Of a stretch of 64,000 bases of DNA, positions 25,937 through 33,289 are shown piece after piece. The translations under genes were made by a program, and so were the position numbers. Location of the stretch: positions 62,001 to 126,000 of the forward strand of contig NZ_JIAK01000007.1 in assembly GCF_000620765.1 (NCBI RefSeq), read 5' to 3'. The notes below the pieces were generated by a model. The model saw only the letters and a list, made by a program, of their open reading frames with translations. It did no database searches and was not told the DNA's origin. The stretch's first letter is position 1. Every line of letters begins with the position of its first letter. The DNA comes from Desulfovermiculus halophilus DSM 18834. GTDB lineage: Bacteria; Desulfobacterota; Desulfovibrionia; Desulfovibrionales; Desulfothermaceae.

Positions 25937-27073
25937 ATGTCAGTGGGGGACAAAGCAAGGACATTGCGGTTCATGGACGGCAACGAGGCCGTGGCCTGGG
26001 CCGCTTATTATTCCGGGTGCCGCTACTTTGCCGGCTACCCGATCACTCCGGCCACCGGCGTCTTCAATGCCATGCTGGACATATTGCCCCGGGCCGGAGG
26101 ACAGGTCCTGCAGGGGGAGGATGAGATCGCGTCCATCGGGGCCTGTATCGGGGCAAGCATGGCCGGGGTCAAGGCCATGACTGCAACCAGCGGGCCCGGG
26201 ATCAGCCTGTATTCTGAGCATCTCTCCTTCGCCACCGGCTCGGAGATCCCTTTGGTGATCGTCAATGTCCAGCGCCTGGGGCCGTCCACCGGCTCGGCGA
26301 CCAAGGGGGCGGACGGGGACGTGCAGTTCATGCGCTGGAACAGCTCCGGAGGGCTGCCGGTTGTCGTCCTGTGCCCAATCGATGTCCGGGACGCCTTTGT
26401 CTTGACCATGCAGGCCTTCAACCTGGCCGAACGCTTCCGGTGTCCTGTTTTTGTGGCCTCGAACAAGGAGATCGCCCTGACCAGGGAGAGCGTGGACCTG
26501 GATTCCGTCTCCTGGCCGGTGGTCCAGGACCGGGTATATGCCCCGGAGGAGCACTTTCTGCCCTTTGCCGCCCACCCCGGGCAGCCCCCGGGGTTCCTGC
26601 CCCTGGGACATCCCCGGGTCCTGGTTCGGCAAACGTCCTCCACCCATGGAGAGGACGGATACATCACTGTCGATCCAGCCCGGATCCAGGCCATGCACAC
26701 CCGTCTGAGGCAAAAGATAGATGCCCATGTCCGGGAGATGAGCTTTTCTGCCTACCGGGGTCCCAGTGAGGCGGATGTGGTCATCGTGGCCTACGGGGTC
26801 ACGGCCCGGACCGCCTTGGCCGCGTACAGACGGCTGGTCGATCAGGGGCGGTCCGTGGGCCTTTTGATCCTCAAGACCTTATGGCCTGTCCTGGAGGAGG
26901 AGATCGCCTCCAGATGCCGTTCGGCGTCCAGGGTCATCGTTCCGGAAATGAATCTCGGCCTGTATGCACGGGAGATAGAGCGCATCCTTCCGGGCAAGGA
27001 GGTCCAAGCCCTGGGGCAGATGAATGGGAATCTGCTCACCCCGGATCAGATTCTGGAGGTGGCCCATGCCTAG
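25937..27073 (+). CDS. korA: 2-oxoacid:ferredoxin oxidoreductase alpha subunit (KorA-type)
   Basis: A 378-residue alpha subunit, N-terminal domain first: GNEAVAWAAYYSGCRYFAGYPITPAT, then EDEIASIGACIGASMAGVKAMTATSGPG, the standard pyrophosphate-domain signature, and a C-terminal transketolase-like domain (VVIVAYGVTARTALAAYR). It forms the active enzyme with the downstream TPP-binding subunit, oxidising a 2-oxoacid such as 2-oxoglutarate to the acyl-CoA with ferredoxin as acceptor. The substrate is not readable here. The ATG at 25937 (GGGGGAG upstream) is preferred to a GTG at 25913. It overlaps the next gene by 8 bases. Confidence 0.9.
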   Translation: MSVGDKARTLRFMDGNEAVAWAAYYSGCRYFAGYPITPATGVFNAMLDILPRAGGQVLQGEDEIASIGACIGASMAGVKAMTATSGPGISLYSEHLSFATGSEIPLVIVNVQRLGPSTGSATKGADGDVQFMRWNSSGGLPVVVLCPIDVRDAFVLTMQAFNLAERFRCPVFVASNKEIALTRESVDLDSVSWPVVQDRVYAPEEHFLPFAAHPGQPPGFLPLGHPRVLVRQTSSTHGEDGYITVDPARIQAMHTRLRQKIDAHVREMSFSAYRGPSEADVVIVAYGVTARTALAAYRRLVDQGRSVGLLILKTLWPVLEEEIASRCRSASRVIVPEMNLGLYAREIERILPGKEVQALGQMNGNLLTPDQILEVAHA

Positions 27074-28364
27074 CTTGTTGAATACCAGCCGCCCGCCTGT
27101 TTTTTGCCCTGGGTGCTCGCACGAACGGGTGGTCAAGGCCTTGGATCGGTCGTTCCAGGATCAGGGGCTGTCCGGAAACCAGATCGTCCTGGTCAGTGAT
27201 ATCGGGTGTTCGGGGCTGTTTGATACCTTTTTCCACACCCACGCCCTGCATGGGCTGCACGGCAGGGCCCTGACCTATGCCACAGGCCTGAAGATGGTCC
27301 GCCCTGATCTGCATGTGGTGGTGACCATGGGGGACGGGGGGCTGGGCATAGGGGGCGCGCATCTGTTGGCCGCCTGCCGGAGGAATGTGGATCTGACCCT
27401 GCTCATCTTGAACAACTTCAACTTCGGGATGACCGGAGGGCAGTTCTCAGCCACCACACCTGCGGAAAGCACGGTGGGATCCGGGTTCTTAAATAGCGTT
27501 GAGCGGCCTATGGACGCCTGCCGGGTCCTGGAGGCTGCGGGCGCCCCGTTTGTGCTCCGCACCTCGGCCTATGCCAAGGACCTGAGCCGGGCGGTGACCC
27601 GGGCCATGGGATACCCAGGATTTGCGGCCCTGGACATCTGGGGGGTCTGTCCCGGCAGGTACATGAAACGAAACACGATCTCACCGCAGGTCATAGACCG
27701 GGAGCTGAGCAGGCTGCCGGCAGCAAACGGGACGGTTCCAGCCAACGAGCGCCAGGAGTACACGGAAGCGGTGCGGGAGCGAACCGGCCCGCAGAGTGAC
27801 CCCGAGATGCCGCCGGCTGTAGCCCCCATCTGCACGGCTCCCCAGGACAGGGAACAGGGGCTGCTCATCCTGGGGGCGGCCGGTCAACGAGTGGTGACAG
27901 CCGGGGAGCTCGCTGGCCTGGCCGGGATGTGCGCAGGGCTGCAGGCCAGCCAGAAAAACGACTATCCGATTACCGTGCTCACCGGGCACTCGGTGAGTGA
28001 AGTCATCCTTTCCCCGGAAGCCATCGACTACACCGGACTCTCCCGGCCCTCAGCGGTCATGGTCCTGGCCGAAGAAGGCGTTGTCCGGCGCAGAGAGGTG
28101 TTTGCCACCCTCCCGGAGAGCAGTCTCGTTCTGCGGGCAGTCCCGGATCTGGAGGTCCCCCCCACCCAAGCCGAGGTCGTGGACCTGGATCTCAAGGCCA
28201 GAGGGATACACAAAGCGGACCATGCCCTGGCCTCTCTGGCAGTCATGGCCCAACGGAAGCGAATGATCAGCACAGAGATGCTCAAGGCGGCGATAGATCT
28301 GCGCTTTTCGCCCAAAATCGCAGAGGCCTCGCGGAAGGTGGTGGATGCGGTGTACACGGCATGA
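27066..28364 (+). CDS. korB: Fused beta-gamma subunit of 2-oxoacid:ferredoxin oxidoreductase (KorB-KorC)
   Basis: A 432-residue fusion. Residues 1 to about 240 are the TPP-binding beta subunit: RPPVFCPGCSHE near the N-terminus, SDIGCSG, and the TPP/Mg motif GDGGLGIGGAHLLAACRRN ... NN. From about 270 on, LLILGAAGQRVVTAGELAG ... YPITVLTGHSVSEVILS is a gamma-subunit (KorC-type) domain. In many organisms these are separate genes. The ATG at 27066 overlaps the korA stop. Together with KorA it makes a complete enzyme; no delta ferredoxin subunit gene is adjacent, so a free ferredoxin is the likely acceptor. Confidence 0.88.
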   Translation: MPSLLNTSRPPVFCPGCSHERVVKALDRSFQDQGLSGNQIVLVSDIGCSGLFDTFFHTHALHGLHGRALTYATGLKMVRPDLHVVVTMGDGGLGIGGAHLLAACRRNVDLTLLILNNFNFGMTGGQFSATTPAESTVGSGFLNSVERPMDACRVLEAAGAPFVLRTSAYAKDLSRAVTRAMGYPGFAALDIWGVCPGRYMKRNTISPQVIDRELSRLPAANGTVPANERQEYTEAVRERTGPQSDPEMPPAVAPICTAPQDREQGLLILGAAGQRVVTAGELAGLAGMCAGLQASQKNDYPITVLTGHSVSEVILSPEAIDYTGLSRPSAVMVLAEEGVVRRREVFATLPESSLVLRAVPDLEVPPTQAEVVDLDLKARGIHKADHALASLAVMAQRKRMISTEMLKAAIDLRFSPKIAEASRKVVDAVYTA

Positions 28365-28372
28365 GGGTCTTT

Positions 28373-28747
28373 GGTTCTTTGCATCCAGAAGAGACGGCAA
28401 ACTCTTATCACTCCAGCGACATTTTGCTGTAACTCATTGATTTCTTGTTTATCGCTTTTATCGTTCCCACGCTCTGCGTGGGAGCTATAATTAAAAGTTG
28501 TTTGCTTTTTGCGCGCTGCACTGAAGCTGCGCGGGAAAGAAATTCCCGCTTGCGGACATAGCGCGAGTCCAGCCATAGGCGGGACTACTAGCCCACATGC
28601 CTGCCAAGGCGCAGGCACGCTTGCGCTAACGAAGCATACAAACGATTTCGATACCGATCCCGATACCGACTGGGAGTGGTTACCCAATCGGATCCTGATA
28701 ACTAATAACAGTCTTTCATACAATGCAACTCCCTGTGTCCAAGGGCC
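28373..28747. mobile_element. Broken MITE-like element M copy, interrupted by about 300 bp of other repeats
   Basis: GGTTCTTTGC followed by CAGAAGAGACGGCAAACTCTTAT (28373-28408) matches M ends with the middle deleted. The missing right tip, ATACAATGCAACT ... CTGTGTCC ... GGGCC, appears at 28715-28747. Between them lie the hairpin GTTCCCACGCTCTGCGTGGG, GTCCAGCCATAGGCGGGAC and the tandem CGATACCGATCCCGATACCG (near 28650). No gene was recognised in 28365-28782. Confidence 0.6.
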
Positions 28748-28782
28748 CAAAATGTTCACATCCACAGGCAGGGCCGCGTCAG

Positions 28783-30312
28783 TCATTCTTGGCTGCTGTC
28801 CCGCAGGTACTTGAATTCATAGCGCAGGCCCTTGACCAGGCTGCGGCACAGAAAGAGCATGATCACGGTAAAGGGCAGAGCAGCGGCAATGGCCATCTTC
28901 TGCAGGGCCTCCAGCCCCCCGGAGTAGAGGAGGATGACGGCTGTTGCAGAGACCATGAGCCCCCAGACGATCTTTTTGGCCGGGGAGGGATACAGGTTGC
29001 CCTGCGAGGTCATCATGGACAGGACATAGGTTGCCGAGTCAGCGGAGGTAACGAAAAAGACGGCCAGCAGGAGGATGGTGATCAGGGTCAGCAGGGTGCT
29101 GAAGGGATAGTGGGCATACAGACGGAACATGCCGACGGAGATGTTCTCGGACACGGCCTTGGCTATGTGCGCGCCCTCTTGAATCTCCAGAAAGAATGCC
29201 GCTCCGCCGAAGACGCTGAACCACAAAAAAGTGAGCAGAGTGGGGACCAGAAGGGCGCCGAGGATAAACTCCCTGATGGTCCGGCCCCGGGAAATGCTGG
29301 CCACAAAAAGACCGACAAAGGGGGACCAGGCTATCCACCAGGCCCAGTAGAATATGGTCCAGGACTGGGTCCAGGCATAGCCCTGAAAGGGGTTGGTGGA
29401 CAGGCTCATATTGAACAGGCCGGAGAGATAGTCGGCCACGGTGTTGGTAAACACATTCAGGATATAGGCTGTTGGCCCAACCAGGAGCATGAAGCCGAGA
29501 AGGGTCACTGCCAGCAGGATATTGGTCTTGCTCAGGATTTGAATCCCCTTGTCCAGGCCGGTCATGCTGGAGATCATGAACAGGACCGTGACCACGGCAA
29601 TGACAGTGACCTGGGCCTGGAAATCGGGGCGGAAATGGAAGACTTCGCCCAGGCCGGTCGTGATCTGCATCGCCCCCAGTCCGAGGGAGGTGACGATCCC
29701 GAATACGGTGGCAAAGACGGCCAGGATATCAATGCAGTAGCCGAAGACACCGTAAATCCGTTCTCCGATCAGGGGATAAAAGCAGCTGGAGATCAGAGGT
29801 GGCATCCCCCGGCGAAAGGAAAAGTAGGCGATGGCCAGGCTCATGGTGATGTAGACAGCCCAGGGGTGAACCCCCCAGTGAAAGAAGCTGTACTTCATGG
29901 CGAACTTGGCGGCTCCATCCGACTGGCCGGCAAGGTATTCAGGGGGATTGAGGTAATGGCTCATGGGTTCGGCCACCCCCCAGAAGATGAGCCCTATGCC
30001 CATGCCGGCCGCAAAGAGCATGCTGAACCAGCCAAAATATGAATACTGCGGCTTTTCGCTGTCTTTACCCAGGCGGATGTTCCCGTACTTGCTCAGCGCG
30101 AACCAGATGTTGAAGACAAGAAAGGCCAGGGCGGAGATCATGTACCCCCAGCCAAAGGTCTCAATGATGTACTCATGGATGAGGCTGGAGTATCTTTCCA
30201 GAAGTGCCGGGTTGACCACACCGAGGCCGACTAGACTGAGAACGATGACCAGAGAGATTATGAACACGGTCTGTTGTTTCCACAGTCCCGCAGAGAAGAG
30301 TTGCATATTCAT
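28783..30312 (-). CDS. BCCT-family betaine/carnitine/choline transporter
   Basis: A 509-residue, twelve-helix transporter of the BCCT family. Visible are GMGIGLIFWGVAEPMSHY, the glycine-rich unwound helix of the substrate site, and FYWAWWIAWSPFVGLFVASISRGRT, the family signature in TM8. Such transporters import glycine betaine or related trimethylammonium solutes with Na+ or H+, chiefly for osmoprotection. The long cytoplasmic tails typical of osmosensing BetP are absent. Its start overlaps the stop of the UspA-like gene (ATGA), so both form one operon. A mildly halophilic lifestyle would fit. Confidence 0.93.
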   Translation of the reverse strand: MNMQLFSAGLWKQQTVFIISLVIVLSLVGLGVVNPALLERYSSLIHEYIIETFGWGYMISALAFLVFNIWFALSKYGNIRLGKDSEKPQYSYFGWFSMLFAAGMGIGLIFWGVAEPMSHYLNPPEYLAGQSDGAAKFAMKYSFFHWGVHPWAVYITMSLAIAYFSFRRGMPPLISSCFYPLIGERIYGVFGYCIDILAVFATVFGIVTSLGLGAMQITTGLGEVFHFRPDFQAQVTVIAVVTVLFMISSMTGLDKGIQILSKTNILLAVTLLGFMLLVGPTAYILNVFTNTVADYLSGLFNMSLSTNPFQGYAWTQSWTIFYWAWWIAWSPFVGLFVASISRGRTIREFILGALLVPTLLTFLWFSVFGGAAFFLEIQEGAHIAKAVSENISVGMFRLYAHYPFSTLLTLITILLLAVFFVTSADSATYVLSMMTSQGNLYPSPAKKIVWGLMVSATAVILLYSGGLEALQKMAIAAALPFTVIMLFLCRSLVKGLRYEFKYLRDSSQE

Positions 30313-31130
30313 TGCCGCTGCGCTCCAGGAACGATAAATATTGAACAGTTGGCCTTGTCTGCAATGAGCTGGGCCGTGGAGCCCATGATCTGTTCAAATG
30401 AACTTTGCTCGTCGCATTTGCCGATGATAAGCAAATCCACTCCGTACCGTTTGGCCATGTGCACAACCTTGTTTCCCGGATGGCCGACCACGTCTAGTGT
30501 CTCTATGCGATAAAAGGCCTGCTCGCATTCAGCCTTGAGCCGGCCCAGGTTCTGCTGCACCTGCTGCTTTCTCAGTGCTTCCGCCTGCGGGTCTGGAGCC
30601 CGGTCGCCGACATGCAGGATATAGAGGACCTGGGTGGAAAAGTCCGGGTTGGTCAGGTAGGGCATGACATGGCTGTCTGTGATCCGAAAGTTGGTGGCGT
30701 ACATGGCCTGACTCATTTTCTGTTCTTTGGCCAGGAAAAACGAGTGCTTGTAGACAAAAACCGGAAGGTCGGACATGCGGATCACATCTGCGTCGATGTT
30801 CCCCAGCAGGGCCTTGCGCAAAAACCTTTTGCTCTCCCAGAACATGCTGATGAAGTCGGCTTCCAGTTCCATGGCCATGGACAGGATTTGGGAAGCGATA
30901 TGGCCCTGTTTGAAGTACATGTCCACCTCGAATCCAAGCCCTCGAAGATGTGATGCATAGGAGCGGATCCTTTCTGTCAGGTCCTGGGGTTCAGTATCTT
31001 TCTTGTTCGAGGACCGGACGTGAATCAGGGAAGCCTTCTTGGTCCCGAAATATTTCAACAGGCGGCCCATGGAGATGAGCTTTTGCTCGTACTCCTTCAA
31101 GCTTAATGGAATAACTACATGGGTGAGCAT
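30309..31130 (-). CDS. Universal stress protein, two UspA-type domains, coupled to BCCT transporter
   Basis: A 273-residue protein with two UspA-like halves (MLTHVVIPLSLKEYEQK ... LPVFVYKH, then MYATNFRITD ... CSIFIVPG). The second half carries LLIIGKCDEQSSFEQIMGSTAQLI, resembling the UspA nucleotide loop G-x2-G-x9-G(S/T) but imperfect. The ATG at 31130 was chosen for GAGGA upstream and because domain homology starts there. UspA proteins are known as regulators of osmolyte transporters (TeaD with TeaABC), and the ATGA overlap with the BCCT gene suggests a similar job. Confidence 0.8.
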   Translation of the reverse strand: MLTHVVIPLSLKEYEQKLISMGRLLKYFGTKKASLIHVRSSNKKDTEPQDLTERIRSYASHLRGLGFEVDMYFKQGHIASQILSMAMELEADFISMFWESKRFLRKALLGNIDADVIRMSDLPVFVYKHSFFLAKEQKMSQAMYATNFRITDSHVMPYLTNPDFSTQVLYILHVGDRAPDPQAEALRKQQVQQNLGRLKAECEQAFYRIETLDVVGHPGNKVVHMAKRYGVDLLIIGKCDEQSSFEQIMGSTAQLIADKANCSIFIVPGAQRQ

Positions 31131-31173
31131 GGAGTCCTCGCTAGTGTTCTGCCAGGAACGGGTTGAGTCATTA

Positions 31174-31189
31174 TGCAAAAAACCTTCCT
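31174..31189 (-). promoter_or_regulatory. Candidate sigma-54 promoter of the uspA-BCCT operon
   Basis: Read on the minus strand, AGGAAGGTTTTTTGCA has GG and GC at the exact 10-base spacing with TTGCA at -12, though the -24 half is only partly canonical. It is about 45 bases upstream of the start at 31130. Confidence 0.4.
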
Positions 31190-31303
31190 TGAAGGTAGAA
31201 ATATGACCATGATGAAAAATCTGCTCCGTAAAGGGTTTTCTTCAATCTCTAAAAGCTTTACTCTAAGTACAAACCAATCACCCGTACCATGGGGAGGTAG
31301 ACA

Positions 31304-31852
31304 ATGAAAATAGCTGTAAGCGCCCAAGGACAGACCCTTCAGGATGCATTCGATCCAAGTTTTGGGCGGTGCTCCGGTTTTGTGATCTACGACACGGATG
31401 CCAAGACCGCCTCTTTTGTGGATAACTCGCAGAACCAAAGCGCAGCCCAGGGAGCAGGTATTCAGGCAGCCCAGGCTGTAAGTGCCTCAGCAGCCGAGGT
31501 GCTGATTACCGGCCAGGTGGGGCCGAAGGCCATGCAGGCCCTGAGCCACTCCCAGCTGCACATCTTTTCCAGCTCAGCCGGGACGGTTCAGGAGGCGATT
31601 CAAGCCTGGGAAAAAAACGAGCTCCAGCCTATCACCACGGCCTCCGGAGGCCAAGCCCCTGGCGGCCAGGGAATGGGCAGAGGCGGCGGAGGCCGGGGCC
31701 GCGGGCCGGACCAGGGAGGACGAGGCATGGGCGGAGGTGCTCGAGGCCGAGGTCCCGGGCAAGGTGGACAGGGTCTCGGCGGTGGTGCTCAAGGCCGGGG
31801 CCCGGGTCAAGGAGGGCGCGGGCAGGGAGGTGCTGGAAAAGGACGCGGATAG
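31304..31852 (+). CDS. NifX-like (Fe-Mo cofactor-binding fold) protein with Gly/Arg-rich tail
   Basis: A 182-residue protein. Residues 1 to about 112 are the dinitrogenase cofactor-binding fold: MKIAVSAQGQTLQDAFDPSFGRCSGFVIYD and EVLITGQVGPKAMQAL. The remaining 70 residues are low complexity, built of GGQG, GRG and GPGQGGRG units that repeat at both protein and DNA level, with RGG-like spacing. Similar small proteins in sulfate reducers and methanogens have acidic, Met-rich or Gly-rich tails. The ATG follows GGGGAGG. Metal-cluster handling is likely from the family; the tail's role is unknown. Confidence 0.82.
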   Translation: MKIAVSAQGQTLQDAFDPSFGRCSGFVIYDTDAKTASFVDNSQNQSAAQGAGIQAAQAVSASAAEVLITGQVGPKAMQALSHSQLHIFSSSAGTVQEAIQAWEKNELQPITTASGGQAPGGQGMGRGGGGRGRGPDQGGRGMGGGARGRGPGQGGQGLGGGAQGRGPGQGGRGQGGAGKGRG

Positions 31853-32136
31853 ACGAACAATGCGCGTTGCCATTCGTATTCGTTCGTGGGGCCTTCACCA
31901 GCGTGGCGCTAAAGGCCTAATTCGGCTGTTTGGTTATCTTTCGTATCAGTCCCAATACGGATCTCATCGTCAACTGTAAGTTGAAGGGCTGGTCACCGCC
32001 TCGCTGGGGAAGGCCCCCTGAACTTTGGCGCGGGGCTTGACCGTTTACGCGCGCTCACCGGAAGCGGCGGGGAATCAAGAAAAGGTGAGCGGTGGAGCTT
32101 GGGGCAGGGTGTCGCGGCCAGGGCAAGTTATAGCTA
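31853..32136. other. Structured GC-rich spacer, no recognised gene
   Basis: Between the NifX-like gene and the peroxiredoxin. GGCCTT ... AGCG ... CGCT ... AAGGCC (31892-31918) could be a terminator-like hairpin. From 31980 to 32110 the sequence is GC-rich with many short complementary stretches (CTCACCGGAAGC, GGTGAGCGG), but I recognise no RNA family. Confidence 0.4.
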
Positions 32137-32151
32137 TGATAATTATTGTCA
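32137..32151 (+). promoter_or_regulatory. Fur/PerR-type 7-1-7 operator upstream of peroxiredoxin
   Basis: TGATAAT-T-ATTGTCA differs from the Fur 7-1-7 consensus TGATAATNATTATCA at one base and is also close to PerR boxes. It lies about 50 bases before the first good start region of the peroxiredoxin gene, consistent with peroxide- or iron-dependent repression. Confidence 0.6.
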
Positions 32152-32307
32152 ATAAAAAAAAGATCTGGTATACCCGCGTCAGATCAGGCTAAGGAGGCAG
32201 ATATGAGTGAGGATGGAGTAGGGTGCGCCAAGCCTTCCGGGCGGGTGGTCGGTGCATCGGAACCTGAAAAGACGGTCGGACAGGAACAAACCAACAAGGA
32301 GGAAAGC

Positions 32308-32904
32308 ATGGTTCAAGCCAAAGTTGGCGGCAAGGCTCCGGATTTTGAAGCTCCTGCCTACCAGCAGGGCAAGTTCATCAATGTGAAGCTCTCAGACCAC
32401 CTGGGCAAATGGGTTGTGCTCTGCTTTTATCCCGGGGACTTTACCTTTGTCTGACCGACTGAGATATCAGCGGTCGCTGGTAAATACAAAGAGTTTCAGG
32501 ACCTGGGTGTTGAAGTCATGTCCGTGAGTGTGGACAGCAATGTGGTGCACAAGATGTGGGACGAAAACGAGCTGGCCCACATGGTTGACGGCGGCATCCC
32601 CTTTCCTATGGTCTCGGACGGAGGCGGACGCCTGGGCAAGGTCTACGGGGTCTACGATGAAGAGGCCGGCGTGGACATCCGGGGCAAGTTCCTCATCGAT
32701 CCGGACGGGGTGATCCAGGCCATGGAGGTCTTGTCCCCGCCGGTCGGCAGGAATGTGAGCGAAACTCTGCGCCAGATCCGGGCCTTTCAGCATGTCCGGC
32801 AGACAGGGGGCAGGGAGGTCTGCCCGGCGGACTGGGAGCCGGGGAAGAAGACCCTCAAGCCCGGACCTGACCTGGTGGGCAAAGTCTGGAAGGAAATGAA
32901 ATAG
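32308..32904 (+). CDS. Selenocysteine-containing 2-Cys peroxiredoxin (UGA at codon 49)
   Basis: Frame 32308-32904 is one AhpC/Prx1-type peroxiredoxin of 198 residues with an in-frame TGA at 32452-32454 exactly at the peroxidatic position: [16 protein letters not shown], where other family members have Cys. Homology continues without shift on both sides (MSVSVDS after it) to the resolving site Cys172 (REVCPADW) and the C-terminal WKEMK. So the TGA is best read as selenocysteine. A hairpin starts within the UGA. The start at 32308 has AAGGAGG and fits family length; another start at 32203, also with AAGGAGG, would add 35 residues with no family match. The Fur/PerR-type box upstream supports a peroxide-defence role. 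Confidence 0.88.
32453..32475 (+). promoter_or_regulatory. Candidate bacterial SECIS hairpin
   Basis: GACCG (beginning inside the TGA) pairs with CGGTC at 32471-32475, and CTGA with TCAG, around loop GATA, with a bulged A32458. Loop distance from the UGA (8 bases) is shorter than usual for bacterial SECIS, so the active structure may differ. Confidence 0.45.
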
Positions 32905-32915
32905 GTCATTCCGGC

Positions 32916-32950
32916 TCAAGCCCCGCGGTCCTGCGGTGCGCGGGGCTTGA
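32916..32950 (+). terminator. Terminator hairpin after peroxiredoxin
   Basis: Perfect 12-bp arms TCAAGCCCCGCG / CGCGGGGCTTGA, 11-base loop, 12 bases after the stop codon; only a weak T-rich tail follows. Confidence 0.7.
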
Positions 32951-33044
32951 TGTTCGCATCCCCCATTCCTTGCGCCCAACCTTCTCCTTGGGTCTTTCCC
33001 CGCACGTCCACTCCCGTTTGCTGTCCCCGCAACCTGTTTTTTCC

Positions 33045-33123
33045 GGCTCTTCAACCTAGCCTGGGGATTTTGGGAGTTCGCAAACTCTTATGCAGGCAAT
33101 TCCACTTCCTGTGTCGAAGAGCC
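33045..33123. mobile_element. Minimal 79-bp version of element M
   Basis: GGCTCTTCAACCTAGCC at the left and TTCCTGTGTCGAAGAGCC at the right match the ends of the large element with nothing of its interior. The joint is GAGTTCGCAAACTCTTAT. Its flanks (TTTTTTCC, AGAGATAT) do not match, so either the duplication has decayed or it arose by internal deletion. The rest of 32951-33289 holds no gene. Confidence 0.7.
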
Positions 33124-33289
33124 AGAGATATGTTCTTGCCCAGTTCGTCGTCCTTGAGTATGGTCATCTTGTAGGCCAAGATCTCCGGCGGAGCCTCACG
33201 GCCTCGAAGGAAACGGGACAGACCTTATAAGCAAGACGGAACAAAAATCCCCTCTTCCGCCATTCTTCAATGCCGGCCTGGCGACCCTG

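Noticed and set aside
28723-30042. A 439-codon open frame on the plus strand
   Set aside because: Antisense to the BCCT transporter; extreme Gly/Gln/Asp content reflects the complement of membrane-helix codons.
32146-32454. A short independent gene ending at the TGA at 32452
   Set aside because: Peroxiredoxin homology continues in the same frame past the TGA; a selenocysteine codon explains both parts better than two genes or a frameshift.
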